A stretch of 64,000 nucleotides of DNA, from NCBI GenBank assembly GCA_016125185.1, contig WGMG01000006.1, forward strand, positions 620,001 to 684,000, given 5' to 3'. The number at the start of each line of letters is the position of its first letter. The stretch's first letter is position 1. Source of the stretch: Armatimonadota bacterium (lineage in GTDB: Bacteria > Armatimonadota > Fimbriimonadia > Fimbriimonadales > Fimbriimonadaceae). Below, piece by piece: positions 34,576 to 42,776 of this stretch. The translations under genes were made by a program, and so were the position numbers. Below the pieces are notes generated by a model that searched no databases, was not told the origin of the DNA, and was given only the letters and a program-made list of their open reading frames with translations.

Positions 34576-34870
34576 AGCTTTTTGAGCGTGCCGCAAATCA
34601 CCAAAAGTAACAAGTCATAAGAGCGAGCGTGGTAATTGGTTTGCGCATCCGATAGGATACGCTGGAGACTGGTCATGGGGCTCCACGGGTTATGTCGCAC
34701 ATACCCGGTGCAGAATCTAACAGAAGCCAAACGGATGACTACTCGAATTCGCTCGGGTGAACTTTCCCAGCAAAAGTGCGTAAGATAAGGAGCCGGTAAC
34801 CGTGATCCGCAAGCCGTGAACTGGGAACAAGAGTTCTGTCGACTGCAAACTGCCAACTAGCGACTGGAAG
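34576..34870. other. Gap between the two-gene cassette and tRNA-Val
   Basis: 295 bases without a supported gene. A minus-strand frame covers it (34856 to 34572) but shows no domain, no ribosome site and low-complexity-free random composition. I looked for a second copy of the tRNA 3' end that would mark an integration and found none here or before 32196. Confidence 0.6.
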
Positions 34871-34945
34871 TGGTGGGCGATGAGGGGCTCGAACCCCCAA
34901 CCCTCTCGGTGTAAACGAGATGCTCTACCATTGAGCTAATCGCCC
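34871..34945 (-). tRNA. tRNA-Val (anticodon TAC)
   Basis: Full cloverleaf on the minus strand: acceptor GGGCGAT / ATCGCCC, D stem GCTC/GAGC, anticodon stem TCTCG/CGAGA with loop TTTACAC (anticodon TAC), five-base variable loop and T arm GGGGG-TTCGAGC-CCCTC with one G-U pair. Discriminator A; CCA is encoded (34873-34871). Confidence 0.97.
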
Positions 34946-35039
34946 GGGGAAGTCCGAATGAACCGGACAGCGATTCAAGATACCCAGAAAAAAGCCGAAA
35001 ATTCCAAGGGGGAGAGTGTCCACTATCGAAAAAAGCATG

Positions 35040-35045
35040 TACAAT
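35040..35045 (+). promoter_or_regulatory. -10 hexamer of the amidase gene
   Basis: TACAAT 12 bases before the ATG at 35058, preceded by TG. It leaves only a few leader bases and argues against starts at 35016 or 35037. The -35 region is not clear. Confidence 0.5.
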
Positions 35046-35057
35046 TACCGGGTCAGG

Positions 35058-36710
35058 ATGAGAAAACTGCATCTAATTCTGGCGCTAGGGACGGCGCTCA
35101 GTACAGTAGCAGCGGCCTCGCAATCCCGAGTCGCTTCCGTTAACTTCACCTTCCGGGAGACTCCCTTGCGCGGCTATCGAGTGGGAGATGAGTTCCTTTT
35201 GCCCCTCGAAAACGTGGCCGACCTCGGTTGGACCGCGAGTTCGGCCAATGCCGGCGCGAAGATCGTCGCCGAGAGTCGAACCTTTAACATTCCCACACGG
35301 CAGGTCGAGGGCAAAACGTGCATTCCGCTTCGCGCGGCCGTCGATAAGGTCGGCGGAGATTCCAGTTGGAACCCCGGCGGATACGACATCCTTCAAGTTT
35401 CCAGTCCCGTCTTTCGCGTTTCGGTCAATAAAGGCGTTCTGAACGTCGACTCGGCCATGGCGGTCAAGACGACAGTTTCGGTGATCGGTAGCAAGAAGGT
35501 CGTGATCGACCTTGATGGCGCGAAGTTCACCCGAGAGACCAAGGTGGACGCCGACGGCAGTACCAGCGTGTCGCAGTACGGCCCCAACACGGTGCGCATC
35601 GTCCTCAACCTCGATTTCGTTCCGAACCTCCCAAAGGGGCAGGTTTCTAATTCAAGCCAGATCAAGCTTGACCTGAGCCCAGAACCGGTCCGACCCAAGG
35701 AAGTCGCGACGCCGAAGCCGGATAAGACGGTGCCGAAACAGGACGACCCGCCCAAGACGGACCAGACGACGCAAAATCAGACCCAAAACCCAACTCAGAA
35801 TCCGGTTCCGACGGGTCCGATCGATCTTCCCATCGCGATCAATTGGGAGAATGAGACGAACACGTCGATGGCGATCAAGTTTGCGCCCGGCCAATGGGTT
35901 GGCACTGCGACCTGTCGTAAGCCGGAAAAGAACATCCTGGAGTTGGAGCTTTCCAACCTCGACGGCGTTTTGCCCAAAGACTTTGAACTGAAGTCCAAGG
36001 CGATCAAAGAGATCACGGCCGAAAAGAACGGAACCTCGACGATCCTTCGCCTTCGGCTTGAGCGCGCGATGGGCGCCGACATCACGACCTCGGCGACGGG
36101 CGTTGTTTTGAACTTGGTTCGACCCACCAGCACCGGCGGACGCCTGGACGGAAAGGTCATCGTTTTGGACGCCGGGCACGGTGGACGCGACCACGGCGCG
36201 ACGGCGGCGGGCATCATGGAAAAGAACATCAATCTTTTCCTTTCTCGCTATGTCCGGGACGCTTTGACGGCGGAAGGCGTTACTGTGATCATGACGCGCA
36301 ACGACGACTCGTTCCCCGAGCTCGAAGCTCGTCCGGCGCTCGCGAACAAGAACAGCGCAGACATCTTCCTTTCGATCCACGTCAACGAGCCGGGAAGGGG
36401 CGGCGGCACGACGCCGTCGGGCACCATCACCTTCTATCACAAGGGGAGCGCGATCAGTAAATTCCTCGGCGAATGCATCCAATCCGAAATTGTGAAAAGT
36501 AAACTCTTACCAGATATGGGCGTGCGAAGCGACGGGACGATCTACCAGTCAGGCTTCGCGGTCCTGCGGCTTTCGAACATGCCGGGGGTTTTGATCGAAA
36601 CCGGGTTCATCACGAACCCGAAAGATCGTCAGGTTTTGCAGTCGGAAGCCTTCGGAAAGGCATTGGCTAAATCAGTGGTGGCAGGGCTGAAAACGTACTA
36701 CGGGCAATGA
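35058..36710 (+). CDS. N-acetylmuramoyl-L-alanine amidase with AMIN-type domains
   Basis: 550 residues from 35058. Signal peptide (L-H-L-I-L-A-L-G-T-A-L-S-T-V-A-A-A), a copper-amine-oxidase-N-like wall domain (F-L-L-P-L-E-N-V-A-D-L-G-W ... I-P-L-R-A-A-V-D), two AMIN-like beta domains separated by a Pro/Lys/Gln/Thr linker (about 215-255), and a C-terminal Amidase_3 domain. Zn and catalytic residues: His in D-A-G-H-G-G, Glu in I-M-E-K-N, His in S-I-H-V-N and Glu in L-I-E-T-G-F. It cuts peptide stems off peptidoglycan during wall growth or division. Overlaps the next gene by ATGA. Confidence 0.92.
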   Translation: MRKLHLILALGTALSTVAAASQSRVASVNFTFRETPLRGYRVGDEFLLPLENVADLGWTASSANAGAKIVAESRTFNIPTRQVEGKTCIPLRAAVDKVGGDSSWNPGGYDILQVSSPVFRVSVNKGVLNVDSAMAVKTTVSVIGSKKVVIDLDGAKFTRETKVDADGSTSVSQYGPNTVRIVLNLDFVPNLPKGQVSNSSQIKLDLSPEPVRPKEVATPKPDKTVPKQDDPPKTDQTTQNQTQNPTQNPVPTGPIDLPIAINWENETNTSMAIKFAPGQWVGTATCRKPEKNILELELSNLDGVLPKDFELKSKAIKEITAEKNGTSTILRLRLERAMGADITTSATGVVLNLVRPTSTGGRLDGKVIVLDAGHGGRDHGATAAGIMEKNINLFLSRYVRDALTAEGVTVIMTRNDDSFPELEARPALANKNSADIFLSIHVNEPGRGGGTTPSGTITFYHKGSAISKFLGECIQSEIVKSKLLPDMGVRSDGTIYQSGFAVLRLSNMPGVLIETGFITNPKDRQVLQSEAFGKALAKSVVAGLKTYYGQ

Positions 36711-37198
36711 AGAATCGCAGTTTTCCATGGGCGCTTATCGCGGTGGCCGCGGTGGCCGGAGCCGGTTTTGCCGGCGTGATCAGCTATGTGCGCAACGAGC
36801 CTAAAAACTCGTTTGTGACGAACCAGCCGATCGATCAGCCGGGTGAGGTGATCTCCAAACCGCAGACGACGAGCGGGGGCACCACCTCCGGCACGCCTGC
36901 TGGGCAGAAGACCACGCACCTATCGCGCGCGGAAGACGTCAACGCGGCGCTGAAGGCGAAGAACTACGGCGAGTTTCGAGTCTTGGCGGTGAACGTTGAG
37001 AACGGCAACGCCATCGTGGACATGAACGACAAGCTTTTGGAAGGCATGGGAAGCGAGGCGGAGGCCGACTTTATCGAGACGATGAAGGCGGCGCTGGCCA
37101 AGTTTGACGACGTGAAGACGTTCCAAATCCGCATCGACGGCGAAATTCAGAAGTCGCTAAGCCACTTCGAGATGCTCGACCCGGTTCCGGTCCGCTAA
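36707..37198 (+). CDS. GerMN-domain membrane protein
   Basis: 163 residues: one N-terminal membrane helix (about 8-27), a Thr/Gly/Pro linker, then a GerMN domain (F-R-V-L-A-V-N-V-E-N-G-N-A-I-V-D-M-N through F-Q-I-R-I-D-G-E). GerMN domains occur in spore-coat and, outside sporulators, in wall-linked proteins paired with amidases, as here (4-base overlap). Likely an extracellular partner of the amidase. Confidence 0.82.
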   Translation: MKNRSFPWALIAVAAVAGAGFAGVISYVRNEPKNSFVTNQPIDQPGEVISKPQTTSGGTTSGTPAGQKTTHLSRAEDVNAALKAKNYGEFRVLAVNVENGNAIVDMNDKLLEGMGSEAEADFIETMKAALAKFDDVKTFQIRIDGEIQKSLSHFEMLDPVPVR

Positions 37199-37878
37199 CT
37201 TCTCTTAGCTGAAGAATTCATCTTGACAACGGCAAGGCCGATGCCGAACAGGCTAACGCCCGCCCATAACAAAGCCCAGACGATCGCCGGAATGTGCGTG
37301 CTCTGGGCCATTAGTTGCGCATCGGTTGGTACGTCGGTCCTGGCGAGGAGTACGAGGTCGCGTACAGACTTGAGAGCATTCAGGCACTGTTGGACCGCGA
37401 AGAACTGAGCCGCGAAGACTAGACTGTCACCTTTGAGGCGACTGGCCAGCACCAGAATGACGACCGGCCAGGCGAGGCCGATGGTCCAACCCACCAGGTC
37501 GCCTCGAACCCAGATCACATTGGAGACGAGTACCATTCCGCCTAGTACTTGGAGCCAGATGCGAGCCGCTTTCTCGTTGGTTGCCGACTGGATCATGGCG
37601 GCACCAAACAGCGACGAGCCGAGGTAACCGGCCATTTGGATCGCGGGCGTGAGGCCGCCGCGCGTGAAAGTCACGCCCGATCCATCGGTGAAGACCTGGA
37701 TATGGCTGACTTGCCCGCCGGTCAGGATGGCGGTGAGGGCGTGGAACATCTCGTGCAGGTGCGTGTTCAGGTAGTCGAACGGGAGCAGAAGGAGCCGAAC
37801 AATGGGGAGGTACGGCAGGACGATCGACAAGGCGATCGCGATGAGGAACGCTCGGGTGACGGGCCGCTCTAGGTTCAT
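37195..37878 (-). CDS. M50B-like membrane metalloprotease
   Basis: 227 residues, about six hydrophobic helices. The active-site motif H-E-M-F-H (about 42-46, in T-H-L-H-E-M-F-H-A-L) is the HExxH zinc site; a second ligand motif like N-x-x-P-D-G is not seen, and L-x-G-D at about 125-130 does not fit well. The family resembles plant and actinobacterial M50B-like proteins. Its start overlaps the PAP2 stop by 4 bases and its stop overlaps the convergent GerMN gene by 4. Confidence 0.78.
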   Translation of the reverse strand: MNLERPVTRAFLIAIALSIVLPYLPIVRLLLLPFDYLNTHLHEMFHALTAILTGGQVSHIQVFTDGSGVTFTRGGLTPAIQMAGYLGSSLFGAAMIQSATNEKAARIWLQVLGGMVLVSNVIWVRGDLVGWTIGLAWPVVILVLASRLKGDSLVFAAQFFAVQQCLNALKSVRDLVLLARTDVPTDAQLMAQSTHIPAIVWALLWAGVSLFGIGLAVVKMNSSAKRS

Positions 37879-38471
37879 ACTTGCTGAGGCTCCGGTGCGG
37901 GGGGCTCATCGCCTTCGGACTTCTTGGCCCGCTTTTTGGCGATGAAATCCCACAGCCAAGAAATCAGTACGGCGTAGAAGGCACCTACGATCCAGCCCAA
38001 CAGCACTTGATAGGGAAAATGCATGCCGGTGTAGATTCGGCTGAGGCTGACCAGGAAGGCGAGCAGGAGCCAAGGTATTCCGCCCCAGCGCAGGGCGATG
38101 AGCATGCAAATGGCGGCGGCCATCATGTTGGCAGAGTGGGCTGACGCCGTTCCTGCAGTGTGAGCTTCGGGCAGGCGAACCATGATGCCGGTGACGGTCG
38201 GATCGTCAAACGGACGGGGAAGCGGGAACCAATGCTTGAAGAGGTTAGTAGTGCCGTCCGAAAGCGGGAAGGCGATCATGCTACAGATGGCACCCTTGCG
38301 GGTGTCCTTTCCGGCCGCGATCATCGCGATGAGGACGATGAGCAGGAGAACCTGAACCCACCGCATGTTGATGGCTTGGCTGAAGAACTGCATCGCCGAT
38401 TCCAAACTTGAGGGCCAGGAATTGATCCAATGGAACACGGCATGATCGAACTGCACAGGCGTAGTGTACAT
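37875..38471 (-). CDS. PAP2-superfamily membrane phosphatase
   Basis: 198 residues, several membrane helices. PAP2 motifs: K-H-W-F-P-L-P-R-P, then T-A-S-A-H-S-A-N in place of P-S-G-H, and S-R-I-Y-T-G-M-H-F-P-Y-Q-V. Ala replacing Gly in the middle motif is tolerated in the family. Likely acts on undecaprenyl-pyrophosphate or another lipid phosphate. First gene of a two-gene minus-strand operon. Confidence 0.85.
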   Translation of the reverse strand: MYTTPVQFDHAVFHWINSWPSSLESAMQFFSQAINMRWVQVLLLIVLIAMIAAGKDTRKGAICSMIAFPLSDGTTNLFKHWFPLPRPFDDPTVTGIMVRLPEAHTAGTASAHSANMMAAAICMLIALRWGGIPWLLLAFLVSLSRIYTGMHFPYQVLLGWIVGAFYAVLISWLWDFIAKKRAKKSEGDEPPAPEPQQV

Positions 38472-38485
38472 TGAGAGTAGCGCGC

Positions 38486-38803
38486 GTGTTAAGTTTTGCG
38501 AACCTGCTGGCCCGAAACACCTGGTTCCTGATCCTGCATTGGATGAGGCGGCCGTGGATGCGCCGTTTGCACCTCATGCCGATGCAGAAGATGGTCGGAG
38601 ACCGGCGAACGCGGTTCTACACCACCTACAAAAATCAAAACCGTTTGGCGAGGCGGATCGGGCTCCCGTTGCTGAAGTCGGCGTTTTTTCTACTGTTAGC
38701 GTCGGCTTTGTTGCAGTTGACGTTGATGCTCGCGCTGACGATGAATGAACACGGGTGGCTGACACCGCCGCAACTGGATTCGCACCGCCTTAAGGACGGA
38801 TAG
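38486..38803 (+). CDS. Hypothetical basic single-helix membrane protein
   Basis: About 105 residues from GTG at 38486; TTG at 38471 is possible but would touch the divergent gene. The N-terminal part is Arg/Trp-rich and positive; a membrane helix (S-A-F-F-L-L-L-A-S-A-L-L-Q-L-T-L-M-L) lies near the C-terminus. The 3' end overlaps murB by 14 bases. No family known; a real gene is likely because the frame fills an otherwise empty gap. Confidence 0.5.
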   Translation: MLSFANLLARNTWFLILHWMRRPWMRRLHLMPMQKMVGDRRTRFYTTYKNQNRLARRIGLPLLKSAFFLLLASALLQLTLMLALTMNEHGWLTPPQLDSHRLKDG

Positions 38804-39746
38804 GCTCGTAGTTGGTCCAGTCGCCCAGGTACAACACTTCTTCTTCTAGCTCCACGCCGAATCGCTCTTGGACACTGATCTTGGCGTAGTGCGCCAACGA
38901 ACGGAGTTCGGTGGCGGTCGCGCCCGAGACGTTCAGTAGGAAGTTGGCGTGGCGGGAGCCGATCATGGCGCCGCCCAGGCGAAAGCCTTTGAGGCCGCAA
39001 GCTTCGATGAGGAAACCGGCGGGGACGACTCGGTTCTTGCGCATGCCTTCGGTCAAGCCCTCGATACGCTGGGATAGCTCCTCGCTGACGACGTTCTTGA
39101 AGAAACTTCCGGCCGAGGCAGAGGGTGGCTGTTTGCCGATGCGCTGTCGCTGGTATTCGCGAGCTTCGTCGTAGATGAACTTCGGTTCGCGCTCGGGTAG
39201 GCGCATGCGCACACGCTGGATGACGGCGCTGACGGGGTCGGGCTTGCGGAGAACCGAGTCGCGATAGGAGAACTGCATCCAACTGGGATCGACCCATTGG
39301 GTCGTTCCCCCATGGGTGATCTCGATTTCGACGAGGAACTCGGAGATGTCGCTTCGGTAAGCACCAGCGTTGCTGACGAGCGCGCCGCCGACACTGCCGG
39401 GGATTCCGACCGCGAATTCGAGGCCGCCGAGACTGCGCTGGGCGCATTGGAGAAAGAGGTTTTGGAAGCCGGTTCCGGAGTCGCAAGTGACCACGCCGTC
39501 GTCGCCGAAGTCGATGTTGGAGGCGAGGTTGACGGCGATCATGCCGGGGACGCCCTTGTCGGCAGGGAGAACGTTACTGCCCCATCCGAGCGGGGTCAAT
39601 GGGATATCGTGCTGTTGACAGCCTTCAGCGATCTTGCGCAAGTCTTCGGCGGTGCGGGCAATGGAGAAGTATTCGGCGTTGCCCCCGGCCTTAAGCGTCG
39701 TGTAAGTTTTGATCGGCACCTGGCGCTCGACGATTTCCCAGTTCAT
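38790..39746 (-). CDS. murB: UDP-N-acetylenolpyruvoylglucosamine reductase
   Basis: 318 residues. FAD-dependent reduction giving UDP-MurNAc for peptidoglycan. Motifs: N-terminal T-T-L-K-A-G-G-N-A-E-Y-F, P-L-G-W-G-S-N-V-L-P, G-I-P-G-S-V-G-G-A-L-V-S-N-A-G-A-Y, Y-R-D-S, then A-S-A-G-S-F-F-K-N (substrate/proton-donor Ser) and the C-terminal G-G-A-x-I-x-x-x-H-A-N-F. ATGA overlap with tsaB. Confidence 0.94.
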   Translation of the reverse strand: MNWEIVERQVPIKTYTTLKAGGNAEYFSIARTAEDLRKIAEGCQQHDIPLTPLGWGSNVLPADKGVPGMIAVNLASNIDFGDDGVVTCDSGTGFQNLFLQCAQRSLGGLEFAVGIPGSVGGALVSNAGAYRSDISEFLVEIEITHGGTTQWVDPSWMQFSYRDSVLRKPDPVSAVIQRVRMRLPEREPKFIYDEAREYQRQRIGKQPPSASAGSFFKNVVSEELSQRIEGLTEGMRKNRVVPAGFLIEACGLKGFRLGGAMIGSRHANFLLNVSGATATELRSLAHYAKISVQERFGVELEEEVLYLGDWTNYEPIRP

Positions 39747-40306
39747 GTGGTGCCTCCGGCGAGGCCGAGGCCCTTCTTCTGGACGGAGATGCTGGGCTCG
39801 ATGAGGTAGGTCGGGACAAACTCCTCTGGACTCGTACGCTTCAGATGAGGCAGGAGAGAGGCGAAGCGGGCGGCGAGAGGGAAGGTTTCGTTGGCAATGC
39901 CTTTGCCAAAGCCGACAAAGTCGTGCTCGGGCAGGGAAGTGGTTCGGTACGGCTCCTGGCCTGGCTCACGGATGAACCACTCGGTCTTCTTGGATGGGAG
40001 AACAACGGTGCGGTCGGGGGCGATAAGATCGAAGGATGTCGCGCCGGCGCACCGGGCTTTGGCCACGTAGGCCAAAGTTTTGGCAATAGCCACGCCCACG
40101 CGAGTACCGGTGAAGGAGCCGGGACCAATGTCGGCAAGGAAAAGGGTTCCGAGTTTGGGGTCAAATCCGGCCCGGTCGAGCATTTCGAAGCAAGCCGAGC
40201 TGGCTTGCATGCTGGCGGCTTTTTCTTCGGCAAAGAGGATTCTGCCCTCGGCGTCGAAAACGGCGACCGAGGCGATGGCAGAGCTCGTGCTGAAGGCGAA
40301 GACCAC
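39743..40306 (-). CDS. tsaB: tRNA threonylcarbamoyladenosine biosynthesis protein TsaB
   Basis: 187 residues, ASKHA-fold. F-S-T-S-S-A-I-A-S-V-A, then I-G-P-G-S-F-T-G-T-R-V-G-V-A-I-A-K-T-L-A, the defining TsaB element. It pairs with TsaD and TsaE (encoded elsewhere) to make t6A on tRNA. Start is GTG; TAG of the upstream gene overlaps it (TAGTG). Confidence 0.92.
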   Translation of the reverse strand: MVFAFSTSSAIASVAVFDAEGRILFAEEKAASMQASSACFEMLDRAGFDPKLGTLFLADIGPGSFTGTRVGVAIAKTLAYVAKARCAGATSFDLIAPDRTVVLPSKKTEWFIREPGQEPYRTTSLPEHDFVGFGKGIANETFPLAARFASLLPHLKRTSPEEFVPTYLIEPSISVQKKGLGLAGGTT

Positions 40307-41337
40307 TATTTCTTTTGGGTCAGGTCGGCCTGGAGAAGGTACTTCGTGACGATGGCCTGAGCTTTGGTAAAGTCGGCTTTGGTCGACGACGAATAGAACG
40401 CATGCAGGTAGACGGTCCCGACCTGGGTGACCACGCAGTCACAGGTGAGCAGAGGGGAGGAGTCTTTCGCAGAGACACCGGTTCGCCACACCATATCCCG
40501 CATCTGTTTGTCCGGGTTGTGCTGGAACGTCTTGTCGATGCGATAGATCGAACCAGTGAAAAGCTTGGCCGATTCAGCCGCCTTGGTCTGGAAGATGAGA
40601 CTCGGTGGGTTGCCGCCCGTGTCGTAGGCGGTGAAGATGATCGAACCGTTGATGCCGGGAATCGTCACTGAAGCGGCGGAATCCGATAGCTTCGCGACCT
40701 TAGAACCTGCGGGCAGATTGAGGACGGTCGCGGTGGTTCCAGCCATTAGGTCTTCCTTGACGGGAAGCGGAGCGGGTTTGCCCGGACTGGGGCGAACAAT
40801 GGCAATCTTCTTTTCAACAGCGACGGCCGGCTTCTTGGCGGGCGTAACCTTGATCTCGCGAAGGGTCTCAAGGGTTGACTGCATGTAGGGTTCGACCTTG
40901 TCGAATTCGCCGGAAATCGAGCTCACAGAGAGGACGAACTTCGACTTGTCTTCGCGGAAGAGGATGCCACGCACCGTGGTAGAGCCGCCCTTGGAGAAGC
41001 GAGTGAGAGCCATCGTCGAGTTCATGAGGTCGAGCTTCCACTGCTTTTCGACCGTGTTGCCGCCGGTGATGAGAATCTGCTTGGTGGCGGCGAGGAAGCC
41101 GTCGACGTCGGTGGATTGGTCCGATGAGTAGGCGAGGTCCATGCGCCCCTCATTCTTCGAGCCAGGAATCGGGATTTTGAAGGAAGCGACGAGGTTGGAG
41201 TCCTTTGGGTTTGCGACCCAGCTTTTGGGAACGGACACGGACAATCCGCATTGCTTGACCTCGACGACCCGATAGTCGGGCGCCTTTTGCGCGCCTTGGA
41301 GCGTGAGTGAGGCGAGGAGAATCGGTACGACAGTCAT
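40306..41337 (-). CDS. Exported hypothetical protein in the murB-rph operon
   Basis: 343 residues with a short signal-like start (V-P-I-L-L-A-S-L-T-L-Q-G). The sequence is beta-rich without a family match; C-G-L-S-V-S-V-P-K-S-W near the start resembles PsbP/DUF1795-like lipid or ligand-binding domains. A Lys/Pro/Val linker (about 165-190) divides two similar halves. Lies between rdgB and tsaB on one strand. Confidence 0.65.
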   Translation of the reverse strand: MTVVPILLASLTLQGAQKAPDYRVVEVKQCGLSVSVPKSWVANPKDSNLVASFKIPIPGSKNEGRMDLAYSSDQSTDVDGFLAATKQILITGGNTVEKQWKLDLMNSTMALTRFSKGGSTTVRGILFREDKSKFVLSVSSISGEFDKVEPYMQSTLETLREIKVTPAKKPAVAVEKKIAIVRPSPGKPAPLPVKEDLMAGTTATVLNLPAGSKVAKLSDSAASVTIPGINGSIIFTAYDTGGNPPSLIFQTKAAESAKLFTGSIYRIDKTFQHNPDKQMRDMVWRTGVSAKDSSPLLTCDCVVTQVGTVYLHAFYSSSTKADFTKAQAIVTKYLLQADLTQKK

Positions 41338-41379
41338 GGCTCTTACTGGATTATGGACGGCTCGGGACGCGTTTGGTTT

Positions 41380-41973
41380 TCATATCGAGGCAAGATAGTC
41401 GCCGAATTGCTTGAGAACTTTGCCGCGATGGCTGACCTGGTGCTTTTGCTGGGCCGTCAGATCAGCCATGCAACAATCCAATTGGGGCAAATAGAAGATG
41501 GGATCGTAGCCGAATCCACCGTTCCCGCTAGGCTCGGCGGCGATTTCGCCTTCGCAGATGGCTTCGAAGACTTTGACGGGATGGTTCGGACCGACGAGGG
41601 CGACATTGCACCGAAAGCGGGCCGCGCGGGTATCGGCATCTTCGAGTAAGTGAAGGATCTTCGCCATCTTTTCAGGAAAGGGAAGGTCTTCGCCACCGAA
41701 GCGCTTGCTGTAAAGTCCAGGCGCGCCGTCAAGGGCGTCGATTTCCAGGCCCGCGTCATCGGCCACGCACCAGTCGCCGGTGAAATCGAAGGCAGATTGG
41801 GCCTTGATGGCGGCGTTTTCGGAGTAAGTGGTGCCGGTTTCTTCGGGTTCCGGTGCACCCTCGATGTCGGCGAGGGTGAGCAGTTCAAGCGACGGAAACC
41901 GTTCGGACAAGATGGTCATCATCTCGCCAGCCTTCTTCCGGTTGTGAGTCGCGATGACGAGCCGAGCGATCAT
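41380..41973 (-). CDS. rdgB: XTP/dITP diphosphatase (RdgB/HAM1)
   Basis: 197 residues. Removes non-canonical purine triphosphates. V-I-A-T-H-N-R-K-K at the start, E-E-T-G-T-T-Y-S-E-N-A, D-D-A-G-L-E-I-D-A-L, G-L-Y-S-K-R-F-G-G and F-G-Y-D-P-I-F-Y, L-x-x-x-x-K-H-x-x-S-H-R. ATGA overlap with rph. Confidence 0.94.
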   Translation of the reverse strand: MIARLVIATHNRKKAGEMMTILSERFPSLELLTLADIEGAPEPEETGTTYSENAAIKAQSAFDFTGDWCVADDAGLEIDALDGAPGLYSKRFGGEDLPFPEKMAKILHLLEDADTRAARFRCNVALVGPNHPVKVFEAICEGEIAAEPSGNGGFGYDPIFYLPQLDCCMADLTAQQKHQVSHRGKVLKQFGDYLASI

Positions 41974-42683
41974 GGAAGGCCGAGGACTTCTCGCTGAGCG
42001 GCCATGAGTTCGTCACAACCTTTCTTGGCAAGCTTGAGCATGTGCCCCAGCGTGACCGCGTCGAACGGATCGCTTTCGGCGGTGCCCTGGACTTCGACGA
42101 ACTTACCCGCGCCGGTCATCACGACGTTCATGTCGGTGTCGGCGACGCTGTCTTCGTCGTAGTTGAGGTCCAGTACTTCGGATCCTCGGTAGACCCCGAC
42201 GGAAATGGCCGAGATCTGGTCCTTGAGAACATCCTTCTTCAGCATCCGCTGGCTCTTCATCCATTCGAGGGCGTCGAACGTAGCAATGTAAGCGGCGGTG
42301 ATGGCTGCACATCGGGTGCCGCCGTCGGCGCGAATGGCGTCGCAGTCAAGCGTGATGGTGCGCTCACCAAGGTTTTCGAGGTCGACAACCGCGCGGAGGG
42401 CGCGACCGATCAGCCGCTGAATCTCCATCGAGCGTCCGTTCGGCTTCATCAGCGACCGGTCGTTGCGCTGGCGGCCCGAACGGGGAAGCATCGAATATTC
42501 GGCGGTCAGCCAGCCGCTTCCTTTGCCCTTCAGGAACGGAGGGACTCGTTCTTCGACGGTCGCGGTAACCAGCATGTGGGTGTCTCCGATTTTGAGGAGG
42601 CAGGAGCCTTCGGCGAACTTGGCAAAGCCGCGATCGAAGCTGAATGGTCTTAACTGGTCGGGTTCTCGCCCGTCGGGTCTCAT
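41970..42683 (-). CDS. rph: Ribonuclease PH
   Basis: 237 residues, standard length, from ATG at 42683 (M-R-P-D-G-R-E-P-D-Q-L-R-P). It trims tRNA 3' ends by phosphorolysis. Motifs include S-G-W-L-T-A-E-Y-S-M-L-P and G-R-x-x-E-I-Q-R-L-I-G-R-A-L, D-C-D-A-I-R-A-D-G-G-T-R, and V-E-V-Q-G-T-A-E. First gene of a five-gene minus-strand run (rph-rdgB-unknown-tsaB-murB). TACCCT lies 7 bases before its ATG. Confidence 0.95.
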   Translation of the reverse strand: MRPDGREPDQLRPFSFDRGFAKFAEGSCLLKIGDTHMLVTATVEERVPPFLKGKGSGWLTAEYSMLPRSGRQRNDRSLMKPNGRSMEIQRLIGRALRAVVDLENLGERTITLDCDAIRADGGTRCAAITAAYIATFDALEWMKSQRMLKKDVLKDQISAISVGVYRGSEVLDLNYDEDSVADTDMNVVMTGAGKFVEVQGTAESDPFDAVTLGHMLKLAKKGCDELMAAQREVLGLP

Positions 42684-42776
42684 ATGGTAAAGGGTACCAG
42701 CCGAAGTCGCAAGACGACCGTCGAAAGTCATCGGATTCTCTTTACATTCGCGGGATCGTCGGCTAACCTATCAAGC

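Noticed and set aside
34572-34856. 94-codon minus-strand frame between the cassette and tRNA-Val
   Set aside because: No ribosome site, no domain, and its end overlaps the stop of the supported gene at 34575; kept as non-coding.
34576-34945. Integration att site at the tRNA-Val 3' end
   Set aside because: I found no second copy of the tRNA 3' sequence on the left side of the cassette, and no integrase gene, so site-specific integration is only a possibility.
37195-37878. Site-2 protease proper
   Set aside because: HExxH is present but the second-ligand N-x-P-D-G motif is not seen, so only the looser M50B-like label is used.
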